DNA of 63,539 nucleotides from Flavobacterium tructae (lineage in GTDB: Bacteria > Bacteroidota > Bacteroidia > Flavobacteriales > Flavobacteriaceae), in NCBI RefSeq assembly GCF_002217475.1, contig NZ_MUHH01000046.1, positions 1 to 63,539 on the forward strand, written 5' to 3'. Shown piece by piece: positions 53,490 to 60,151 of the stretch. A program made the position numbers and the translations under genes. The stretch's first letter is position 1; the number at the start of each line of letters is the position of its first letter. Below the pieces are notes generated by a model. The model had not been told where the DNA came from. It did not search any database and worked only from the letters and a program-made list of their open reading frames with translations.

Positions 53490-55016
53490 ATGACCAAAAA
53501 AACTGCCATTCTACTCGGTTTTATCGCTTTAAAATTTATACTGCAATACCTTTTAATAAGCCCCGAATATGATTTACAGCGCGACGAATACCTGCATCTG
53601 GATCAGGCGCATCATTTGGCATGGGGATATTTATCGGTCCCTCCGGTTACTTCATGGATTTCTTACCTTATACTTTTACTTGGAAATTCCGTTTTCTGGG
53701 TAAAGTTTTTCCCAGCCCTTTTTGGAGTCTTAACGCTCTTGATGGTTTGGAAAACGATTGAAGCTTTAAAAGGAAACTTATACGCCCTAATTTTAGGTGC
53801 AACCTGCATCTTATTTTCGACCTTGTTACGAATCAATATCTTGTACCAGCCCAACTCGTTGGACATCTTATGCTGGACTTCTTTTTATTATGTGATTGTT
53901 CAGTACATGACCACCGAAAATAAAAAATGGTTTTACATTGGCGCTGTTGTCTTTGCTTTTGGTTTTCTGAACAAATACAACATTCTTTTTCTAATCATTG
54001 GGCTCCTGCCTTCTCTTCTCCTATCCAGTCAAAGGAAGATATTTACAGAAAAAAAACTCTATTGGGGTCTCCTTTTAGGGCTAGTTCTGATTTTACCAAA
54101 TATTTTATGGCAATACAACAATCATTTCCCAATTGTACATCACATGAAAGAATTGGCCGAAACGCAGCTCGTTAATGTAGATCGAATGGAATTTTTAAAA
54201 AAGCAATTGTTATTTTTTATCGGTTCGCTCTTTGTTATTCTTTCCGCTTTATATGCATTGTTGTTTTACAAACCATTCGAAAAATACAGATTCTTTTTTG
54301 CTTCGATGGTTTTTACACTGGCAGTGTTTCTGTATTTCAAAGCCAAAGCTTATTATGCCATCGGTTTGTACCCTGTCTATATTGCTTTTGGAGCTGTTTT
54401 TCTTTCTCAGGTACTGCAAACAGGGTGGAAACGTTATCTAAAACCTATTTTCATCATCCTTCCATTATTGTTTTTTATTCCCATGTACAACTTAGCCTTT
54501 CCTAATAAAAGTCCGGAATACATCGTAAAAAATCCGGAGGCCTATAAAAAACTGGGAATGCTGCGTTGGGAAGATGGAAAAGACCACGAACTGCCACAGG
54601 ATTTTGCCGATATGCTGGGCTGGAAAGAACTCGCCCGAAAAACAGATTCTGTTTATGCCCTAATTCCAAATCCTAAAACAACTCTGGTACTCTGTGATAA
54701 TTACGGACAAGCCGGAGCCATAAACTATTACTCTAAAAAAGGAATCAAAGCGGTGTCCTTTAATGCCGATTATCTCAATTGGTTTGTTCTTGATGTACCC
54801 TACAAAAATGTCATCAGAGTTAAAAACTCTTGGGAAAGAACTGCTGAACTTGAGGAAACCAGTCCTTTCTTTCAATCTTCCCGTATTGCAGGTGAGATCA
54901 CCAACAAATATGCAAGAGAATACGGAGCTACCATTTTTGTTTTTATCAATGCCAAAATCGACATCAACAAAAGACTCAAAGATGAAATTAAAGAAGAAAA
55001 GAACTATAGTAAATGA
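53490..55016 (+). CDS. GT39-family membrane glycosyltransferase (ArnT/PMT-like)
   Basis: A 508-aa integral membrane protein with 9-11 hydrophobic segments, for example TAILLGFIALKFILQYLL, FFPALFGVLTLLMVW and FIGSLFVILSALYALLFY. The periplasmic catalytic loop after the first TM has DLQRDEYLHLDQAHHLAWGY, with the acidic pair (D/E) typical of GT39/ArnT-type lipid-linked sugar transferases. The soluble C-terminal domain (about 350-508) is periplasmic. Probably transfers a sugar from a polyprenyl-phosphate donor to a cell-surface acceptor; the acceptor is unknown. It overlaps the DUF4269 gene by 4 bp. Confidence 0.82.
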   Translation: MTKKTAILLGFIALKFILQYLLISPEYDLQRDEYLHLDQAHHLAWGYLSVPPVTSWISYLILLLGNSVFWVKFFPALFGVLTLLMVWKTIEALKGNLYALILGATCILFSTLLRINILYQPNSLDILCWTSFYYVIVQYMTTENKKWFYIGAVVFAFGFLNKYNILFLIIGLLPSLLLSSQRKIFTEKKLYWGLLLGLVLILPNILWQYNNHFPIVHHMKELAETQLVNVDRMEFLKKQLLFFIGSLFVILSALYALLFYKPFEKYRFFFASMVFTLAVFLYFKAKAYYAIGLYPVYIAFGAVFLSQVLQTGWKRYLKPIFIILPLLFFIPMYNLAFPNKSPEYIVKNPEAYKKLGMLRWEDGKDHELPQDFADMLGWKELARKTDSVYALIPNPKTTLVLCDNYGQAGAINYYSKKGIKAVSFNADYLNWFVLDVPYKNVIRVKNSWERTAELEETSPFFQSSRIAGEITNKYAREYGATIFVFINAKIDINKRLKDEIKEEKNYSK

Positions 55017-55537
55017 TCGATTTTACCACTATTGATTATCTAAAAAATGGAAATAACAGACAAATTCAGGCTTATGAAATCCTGACTCAGCATCATATTT
55101 TGTCTGATATTGCCGAATTCGAACCTATTTTAGCAGGCACCATCCCCATTGCGATCGATATTGAAAATAGTGATCTGGACATTATTTGTTACTGGAAAAA
55201 CAAAACTGAATTTATCACGAAACTCCATGTCACTTTCGGAGACAAAGACAATTATACCATTCGGGAAACAGTAATTGATAACAGAGAATCGATTATTGCA
55301 AATTTTAGAATAGGCCCTTTTGAATTTGAAATTTTCGGGCAGAACATTCCAACTCAACAACAGAATGCCTATCTGCACATGCTCATAGAACATGAAATTC
55401 TGCAATCGAAAGGTGAAACTTTCCGATCTGAGATCATCAAACTGAAACAAAAGGGTTACAAAACCGAGCCTGCTTTTGCTTTTTTATTAGGTCTAAATGG
55501 AGATCCATATGCTGAATTACTGAAATATAAAATTTAA
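55013..55537 (+). CDS. DUF4269 family nucleotidyltransferase-like protein
   Basis: A 174-aa cytoplasmic protein of the DUF4269 family. EPILAGTIPIAIDIENSDLD is the family motif, with a GT...DIENSDLD pattern that resembles the metal-binding loop of nucleotidyltransferases; FEIFGQNIPTQQQNAYLHM follows. It starts inside the stop codon of the GT39 gene (4-bp overlap), so the two are cotranslated, though a functional link is not known. Length and motif fit normal family members. Precise activity unknown. Confidence 0.8.
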   Translation: MIDFTTIDYLKNGNNRQIQAYEILTQHHILSDIAEFEPILAGTIPIAIDIENSDLDIICYWKNKTEFITKLHVTFGDKDNYTIRETVIDNRESIIANFRIGPFEFEIFGQNIPTQQQNAYLHMLIEHEILQSKGETFRSEIIKLKQKGYKTEPAFAFLLGLNGDPYAELLKYKI

Positions 55538-55621
55538 ACTTTTACAAACGAAACATAACCAATTACAAACCAATAATTTACACTAAATAACAAGATATTT
55601 AAAAATATTTTCATTTTTTGC

Positions 55622-55651
55622 TTGCATAACCGTATTTACTGTGTATCTTTG
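55622..55651 (+). promoter_or_regulatory. Bacteroidota promoter of the initiator tRNA gene
   Basis: TTG at 55622-55624, 19-bp spacer and TATCTTTG at 55644-55651 match the -33/-7 consensus (TTG-N17-23-TAnnTTTG). The mature tRNA starts 13 bp further, with a short leader. This is the best-defined promoter in the window. Confidence 0.75.
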
Positions 55652-55663
55652 CACCCGAAACAT

Positions 55664-55736
55664 CGCGGGATAGAGCAGTAGGCAGCTCGTCGGGCTCATA
55701 ACCCGAAGGTCACAGGTTCGAGTCCTGTTCCCGCTA
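55664..55736 (+). tRNA. Initiator tRNA-fMet (CAT)
   Basis: All four arms are visible: acceptor CGCGGGA/TCCCGCT; D-arm GAGC/GCTC; anticodon arm TCGGG-CTCATAA-CCCGA with CAT; T-arm ACAGG-TTCGAGT-CCTGT; discriminator A. The unpaired C1-T72 end and three consecutive G-C pairs in the anticodon stem identify it as the initiator, not elongator. CCA is not encoded. Confidence 0.96.
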
Positions 55737-55738
55737 CT

Positions 55739-55775
55739 AAAAAAAAGCTTCAGAGAAATCTGAAGCTTTTTTTAT
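55739..55775 (+). terminator. Terminator after the initiator tRNA
   Basis: A-run, GCTTCAGA-GAAA-TCTGAAGC stem, then a T-run of seven. The stem with A/T flank is about 15 bp. This is the reverse complement of the GCTTCAGA-TTTC hairpin found at 48915 and 56452. Confidence 0.92.
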
Positions 55776-55778
55776 TTT

Positions 55779-55850
55779 AACTACACTTAAAGCCTTCTTT
55801 GTGAACATTTAGTTGTGTTCACGAGCGAAACATTCGCACCAGCGGAGGAT
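55779..55850 (+). repeat. 72-bp dispersed repeat, copy A
   Basis: Follows the tRNA terminator and ends 20 bp before the endonuclease V start. It shares CTTAAA-CCTTCTTTGT, GTGTTCACGAG and CGC-CCAGC blocks with copy B at 58752. It contains a small hairpin GCGAA-ACA-TTCGC. It lies next to a GCTTCAGA-type hairpin, as does copy B. Confidence 0.75.
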
Positions 55851-55870
55851 ATAATAAAACCAATAGAATT

Positions 55871-56401
55871 ATGATAGAAAATTTTGTGCTTTTAGCATTT
55901 GACACTTATTATTTTGACGGAAAAGCTAAAACCGTTTGTATTGAATTTAATCAATGGAATCAAGACAAAGATTATAAAGTACATTCAGAAATAATTGATA
56001 ACATCGAAGACTATATCCCAGGAGAATTTTATCGAAGAGAATTACCTTGTATCTTAAGTCTTTTACAAAAGATGGATCTGAAAAATATTGACGCTATTAT
56101 TGTCGATGGGTATATTTATCTGGATGATGATAAAAAATATGGTTTAGGAGGATATCTATATGAAAAACTAAACGAGAAAATTCCAATAATTGGTGTTGCC
56201 AAAACTAACTTTGCCTCACTAAATAAAGACAAAAAAAGCTTGTTTAGAGGCGATAGTAAAAAACCTCTTTTTATTACTTCAATCGGTATTGATTTGGACG
56301 ATGCATTTACAAAAGTCGAAAGTATGGCGGGAGAATTTAGATTCCCTACCTTATTAAAAGAACTAGACAGACTTACAAAAGAAATACAAACAACTCTATA
56401 A
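55871..56401 (+). CDS. nfi: Endonuclease V-like DNA repair nuclease
   Basis: A 176-aa protein, somewhat short for endonuclease V (about 210-225 aa), which nicks DNA near deoxyinosine. The recognisable order is AFDTYYFDGKAKTVCIEF (Asp10 as first metal ligand), YIPGEFYRRELPCILSLL (the Y-x-PG-x(3)-RELP motif with catalytic Glu), IDAIIVDGYIYLDD (VDG with the third acid), and IIGVAKTNF with the conserved Lys. The missing part is mainly at the C-terminal end. It is preceded by the tRNA terminator and a 72-bp repeat, so it probably has its own promoter, and is followed by a strong terminator. Call based on motif reading. Confidence 0.7.
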   Translation: MIENFVLLAFDTYYFDGKAKTVCIEFNQWNQDKDYKVHSEIIDNIEDYIPGEFYRRELPCILSLLQKMDLKNIDAIIVDGYIYLDDDKKYGLGGYLYEKLNEKIPIIGVAKTNFASLNKDKKSLFRGDSKKPLFITSIGIDLDDAFTKVESMAGEFRFPTLLKELDRLTKEIQTTL

Positions 56402-56451
56402 AAATCACTTATAAGCAGGCTAATTATTTGAATGCTCCTAAGCACTAAGAC

Positions 56452-56484
56452 AAAAGCTTCAGATTTCTCTGAAGCTTTTATTTT
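56452..56484 (+). terminator. Terminator of the endonuclease V gene (GCTTCAGA family)
   Basis: AAAAGCTTCAGA-TTTC-TCTGAAGCTTTT, a 12-bp perfect stem with a following T-rich tract (TTTTATTTTT). Core identical to 48915. Confidence 0.9.
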
Positions 56485-56540
56485 TCAAATTGACACTCAC
56501 AACAAAGCGTAAATTTTGAATATATTTCCTAATTAATTTA

Positions 56541-57089
56541 CTAGCAACCGTCTTTAGGAATTACACGTTTATAAATTACCTTACCATCTCGTTCTACATA
56601 ATCACCCGATAGTATTGAGTAGGAATACTTGGGAGAATGCGATACGCTATGGCTTTTTATAATTATTCTGTCGTTAACTTTTAGACCATGTAATTGCCAA
56701 AATCCATCGTCATTAAAGTTTTCTGGCCCAAAACTAAGTATATAATCATCCCCTTTAATCCTTACCATTATCCCGAAACCTAATTTTGAGTCCGGTGGAA
56801 GAGAAAGTGAGGTTATAATTCCATCCATTTTGGTATAATCATAAATGGACTTCCTTATTTTTGCTTCACTGGCATACACTTTTTTACCTGCCGAAGACTC
56901 TTCCCATTTTTTGAATACAATACCATCTGGCGTAGCCTTCCATTTATTCAATGCAATTTTCCTCTCAGCAATAGAGATTGGTTTTTGAGTTAATTTTTTA
57001 GGGGTTTCAGTTTTGATTTCACGATTCGCAAATACCAGTCCGCTTACCGCAACCAGCGATAAGATCAGCGCATAAATGATTTTTTTCAT
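56541..57089 (-). CDS. Small exported protein of unknown function
   Basis: A 182-aa protein with an N-terminal hydrophobic signal (IIYALILSLVAVSGLVFA), probably secreted or envelope-anchored. The mature part is Lys-rich, then has YDYTKMDGIITSLSLPPDSK, a DDYILSFGPENFNDDGFWQ segment and a C-terminal VIPKDGC. I cannot place it in a family; the pattern of one signal peptide and a single small beta-rich domain fits an envelope stress or ligand-binding protein. It is divergent from a membrane-bound winged-helix regulator across a spacer containing direct repeats, which suggests this gene is that regulator's target. Confidence 0.7.
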   Translation of the reverse strand: MKKIIYALILSLVAVSGLVFANREIKTETPKKLTQKPISIAERKIALNKWKATPDGIVFKKWEESSAGKKVYASEAKIRKSIYDYTKMDGIITSLSLPPDSKLGFGIMVRIKGDDYILSFGPENFNDDGFWQLHGLKVNDRIIIKSHSVSHSPKYSYSILSGDYVERDGKVIYKRVIPKDGC

Positions 57090-57226
57090 GTTCTTTTCGG
57101 TTTAATTAATAACATACTTATATCTCTCTTTAAAGTTTATACGGCAAAATTACTTTGACATTTTTCGGTTTAATAGATTTAAATTGTAAATAAAAATGTA
57201 AACTTTGTAAATAAAACATTGACAAT
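57090..57226. promoter_or_regulatory. Divergent promoter region with paired direct repeats
   Basis: TTGTAAATAAAA is repeated at 57184-57195 and 57205-57216 (21-bp period, two helical turns). TTTTCGGTTTAAT is repeated at 57094-57106 and 57162-57174. TAATTTTG (minus strand, 57145-57152) fits the -7 box of the secreted-protein gene. Candidate sites for the adjacent winged-helix regulator. Confidence 0.5.
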
Positions 57227-58117
57227 ATGCTTAATAGCCAAAAACTTCTTTATGGAAAACGCAGATACCTGTTTACACTAATAGTATTCTTGTCTATCTC
57301 TGTAATCTGTGTGGCTTTGGATATGGGAGATGATAATGATTTTGATATTTCGAGAAGAGAAGTTTTACTCCGCAGGATCGGACACGAACTACTTTTACAG
57401 TCGGGTGACAGTACATCAAGGGTACTTCCTGTAAAAAAGATTGCCGAAAATGAATATCAAATCAATTTTGAGAATGACTTTACTTTTCAGCCAGATTCTC
57501 TGCTAAATATTACCAGCCGTTTTTTGGACAAAGCTCCCGGCGCAAGTAATTATATTGTTAATGTTCTTAATTGTGACAATGGTAGCGTAACTTACGGATA
57601 CGCTATCTCAAAAAACAAGAAAGATGATATTGTAGCTTGTATTGGGAGAAAACAGCCCAAAACATGTTACAGGATTAACATTAAGTTTAAACCAACGGGC
57701 ATTATTACGGCAAAAAACGGATATCTTCTTGGAGGACTTTCATTTTTAGCATTTGTTGGATTTATTTTTTTGAAATCAGTTAAACCACAAAAACATGTAC
57801 CCGAAAGTCAACACAGGACTACATTCACTTTGGGTTCAGTATTGTTCAATGCAAACGATCGCAAGCTTATCATCAATGAAAAGACAATAGACCTGACTGT
57901 TACGGAAACCCGTGTATTGCTCATTTTTGCATTGTCTCCCAACAAGACCATAGAGAGAAGCCGACTGCAAAAAGAGATATGGGAAGATGAAGGCGTTATT
58001 GTGGGCCGTAGTCTGGATATGTTTATATCAAAACTTAGAAAAAAACTGGGAAATGATCCGAACATCAAAATTGTTGTTGTACGCGGTAAAGGATATAAGC
58101 TTGATATTCCCTTCTAA
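57227..58117 (+). CDS. Membrane-bound winged-helix transcriptional regulator (ToxR-like topology)
   Basis: A 296-aa protein. TM1 at about 14-32 (YLFTLIVFLSISVICVALDM), an external domain (about 33-160) and TM2 at about 167-186 (GYLLGGLSFLAFVGFIFLK). The C-terminal OmpR/PhoB-type winged-helix domain (about 200-295) has TVTETRVLLIFALSPNKTIE, SRLQKEIWEDEGV and VVVRGKGYKLDIPF, the wing signature. The DNA-binding domain is thus cytosolic at the C-terminus, unlike ToxR/CadC, whose wHTH is N-terminal. It would sense an envelope signal directly without a kinase. Divergent from a small exported protein, a likely target. Confidence 0.82.
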   Translation: MLNSQKLLYGKRRYLFTLIVFLSISVICVALDMGDDNDFDISRREVLLRRIGHELLLQSGDSTSRVLPVKKIAENEYQINFENDFTFQPDSLLNITSRFLDKAPGASNYIVNVLNCDNGSVTYGYAISKNKKDDIVACIGRKQPKTCYRINIKFKPTGIITAKNGYLLGGLSFLAFVGFIFLKSVKPQKHVPESQHRTTFTLGSVLFNANDRKLIINEKTIDLTVTETRVLLIFALSPNKTIERSRLQKEIWEDEGVIVGRSLDMFISKLRKKLGNDPNIKIVVVRGKGYKLDIPF

Positions 58118-58235
58118 TTTGAATATAATATCTGACAAAAAAGCCATTTCTATGAGATGTTTTTTTATCTTTGAAATTAAGACATTTTAGTGCAGATAGC
58201 TTTATCTTTGAACCTTCAGAAAAATAATATTCATT

Positions 58236-58640
58236 ATGGAACAGAAAATTCATCAGGGAAGAAACGTAAAACGTTTTAGAGAAATGCTTGGTATCAAACA
58301 GGAAGCACTTGCTTATGATCTGGGAGAAGACTGGAACCAGAAGAAAATTTCAATGCTGGAGCAGAAAGATGTTATTGAGGATAACCTATTGAAACAAATC
58401 TCAAACTCATTAAGAATTCCTGTGGAAGCTTTTCAGAATTTTGATGAAGAACAAGCAATAAATTTTATATCCAATACTTTTAATGATCAATCTAACGGAT
58501 ACAATTATTATCCAACTTTTAATGTAAATCCAATAGAAAAATGGTTAGAAGCTTTGGAAGAAATTAAGAGGTTAAATTTAGAACTTTTGAAAGCAAAAGA
58601 TGAGCAGATTAAGGTTTTAGAGAAATTGATCAATAAATAA
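58236..58640 (+). CDS. XRE-family helix-turn-helix regulator with C-terminal coiled coil
   Basis: A 134-aa protein with a lambda-repressor-like HTH in residues about 8-70 (GRNVKRFREMLGIKQEALAY, then WNQKKISMLEQKDVIEDNLL). The C-terminal third is a coiled coil (EKWLEALEEIKRLNLELLK, then AKDEQIKVLEKL), likely for dimerisation. Targets unknown. Spaced 118 bp from the membrane regulator and followed by a terminator of the GCTTCAGA-like family. Confidence 0.85.
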   Translation: MEQKIHQGRNVKRFREMLGIKQEALAYDLGEDWNQKKISMLEQKDVIEDNLLKQISNSLRIPVEAFQNFDEEQAINFISNTFNDQSNGYNYYPTFNVNPIEKWLEALEEIKRLNLELLKAKDEQIKVLEKLINK

Positions 58641-58710
58641 TTCCGGAATAATTCTTATTCATATGTGAAAATATTAAATTAAGAAATAATCATTTTTAAA
58701 AAATATCAAA

Positions 58711-58746
58711 AATAAAGCTCCAGATTTCTCAGGAGCTTTATTTTTT
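58711..58746 (+). terminator. Terminator of the XRE gene (variant of the GCTTCAGA hairpin)
   Basis: AATAAAGCTCC...GGAGCTTTATT with internal AGATTTCTCA; the core GCTCCAGA-TTTC-TCAGGAGC differs by compensated changes from the other copies. T-run of six follows. Confidence 0.85.
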
Positions 58747-58751
58747 GATAT

Positions 58752-58823
58752 AACTATCCTTAAAACCTTCTTTGTCAATATTCCACCGTGTTCACGAGAG
58801 ATACGCTCGCGCCAGCAGGGGAT
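58752..58823 (+). repeat. 72-bp dispersed repeat, copy B
   Basis: Matches copy A (55779) across its whole length with substitutions: AACTA-CCTTAAA-CCTTCTTTGT, GTGTTCACGAG, CGC-CCAGC and GGAT in the same order. The copies are best preserved in the GTGTTCACGAG block. It follows a hairpin of the same family, so hairpin plus tail seem to form one unit. Confidence 0.75.
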
Positions 58824-58828
58824 CGGTT

Positions 58829-59242
58829 TTATTTTTCGGTATTAATTTCCCAAGGATTCACATTGTCTTCCCAATTTTTCCAATGCAACTTAATTTTGTC
58901 AATCAGTTCTTTTCCTGCAAACGAAATTGTTTCTTCGTGAGTTTGATAAATTACCCAATCTGCATTTTCATTTGTAAAAAAGATGTCGGGTGAATTGTAT
59001 TCTTTTATCAATATTTCAGAATAAATATGTTCCTCTCTAGCTTCATTAAATGAGTAAACATTACCATTATTTATCTCTTTTAGAATTTGATTAAGTTTTT
59101 CATAACCGATTTTATTTTCAAAAGCATCTGTTTCAAAATAGATCGTATTTTCTGTCAGTTTTCCTTGTAATGGAATCCAAAAATCATACGGATTAATATT
59201 CCACTTATTTTTAAGGTTTGTCTTTACCAATTCTATATTCAT
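58829..59242 (-). CDS. Hypothetical protein, AT-rich
   Basis: A 137-aa soluble protein with no recognised motif. It is acidic and rich in Asn/Glu/Trp (KNKWNINPYDFWIPLQGKL; LHWKNWEDNVNPWEINTEK), without signal peptide or membrane segments. It stands alone on the minus strand, 139 bp downstream of another orphan of similar composition. Such small AT-rich genes are often immunity or orphan accessory genes; that is weak inference from composition. Confidence 0.55.
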   Translation of the reverse strand: MNIELVKTNLKNKWNINPYDFWIPLQGKLTENTIYFETDAFENKIGYEKLNQILKEINNGNVYSFNEAREEHIYSEILIKEYNSPDIFFTNENADWVIYQTHEETISFAGKELIDKIKLHWKNWEDNVNPWEINTEK

Positions 59243-59381
59243 ATGAATTTCTGTTCGTTTCTCTCAACTGTCGCCTAAAATTCTGGTACTACAGCGGATT
59301 TGGGATTAAATTAAGCCCATTCTTCGGATTTGCCAAATATCCTAAACACAAAACCAACATTTCATCAAGCCAATTGTTTAT

Positions 59382-59915
59382 CTAATTAGGATTTTTAAAG
59401 GCTCTATCGTAATTGCCGCTCCAAGAAGTCACATAATATGTAATACAATCATAATCAAATCTTTCAAGTTTCTTCCCGCTTTCAATAATGTTGATTTCTT
59501 CATTTGTTAATAAAGTTGTAGCTCCACCACCCGCGCAAACAACAAAAAGTTCTTCATTTAATATCTTATAAAAATATTCCAATGCAATTTTCATTTCTTC
59601 TTCGAAATCTTGTTCACTAAAACTATCAAAATGACAATGATAGTTGTCAAATCCAACGGTTAATTGATTGTCTTCGGAACTTAAGAATAAATTTGAAACA
59701 CTATTTTCGTTTTTAGTTATGAGTTCTATAAAAATGTGATTTTTTCCAAAATCAGAAGGTTGCAATGATATATTTTCAAGTAATTTTCTATCATTCTTTT
59801 TTAAATATTCATAGATTTTATTTGAATAATCATTTAATTCATTCGAATCAACCATAACATTTGCTTTAGTTTTTAAATTTTTAAGTTTGTCTTTTTTTTG
59901 CCTTATATCATTCAA
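59382..59915 (-). CDS. Hypothetical protein, immunity-like composition
   Basis: A 177-aa soluble, acidic protein. The open frame starts at an ATG at 59915; an in-frame ATG about 20 codons inside (MVDSNELNDYSNKIYEYLKK) would give 157 aa and could be the true start. A VGFDNYHCHFDSFSEQDFEE block and LFVVCAGGGATTLLTNEEIN occur in the second half. Proteins with a 'xxYHxHFDsF' block occur as small orphan genes near toxins in Bacteroidota, but no toxin gene lies nearby. Function unknown. Confidence 0.5.
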   Translation of the reverse strand: MNDIRQKKDKLKNLKTKANVMVDSNELNDYSNKIYEYLKKNDRKLLENISLQPSDFGKNHIFIELITKNENSVSNLFLSSEDNQLTVGFDNYHCHFDSFSEQDFEEEMKIALEYFYKILNEELFVVCAGGGATTLLTNEEINIIESGKKLERFDYDCITYYVTSWSGNYDRAFKNPN

Positions 59916-60080
59916 ATCGTTTGTTTTTTTTAACGTTATGTTTAATTATATTAAGTAACAAAACCATCCAAATTTGGGCAAATATGTATGATAAATTTCA
60001 CACAATTATTTATTCTCAAATATATCTTTTTCATTACAAATTAAGAGCCTTTTATAAATTTTACAATCTCTAAAAAGCCA

Positions 60081-60124
60081 AAAAAAATTGCGCAAAGTTC
60101 ACAAGAACATTTGCGCAGTTTTTT
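60081..60124 (-). terminator. Strong hairpin terminator of the M13 peptidase gene
   Basis: Stem TGCGCAAA with TTTGCGCA, extended by GTTC/GAAC across one bulged A, loop ACAA. A run of seven T (minus strand) follows. It lies just past the peptidase stop; the plus strand also has a T-run, so it can work in both directions. Confidence 0.85.
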
Positions 60125-60151
60125 ATAGGAACACTTCAGAAAACAAAAGCA

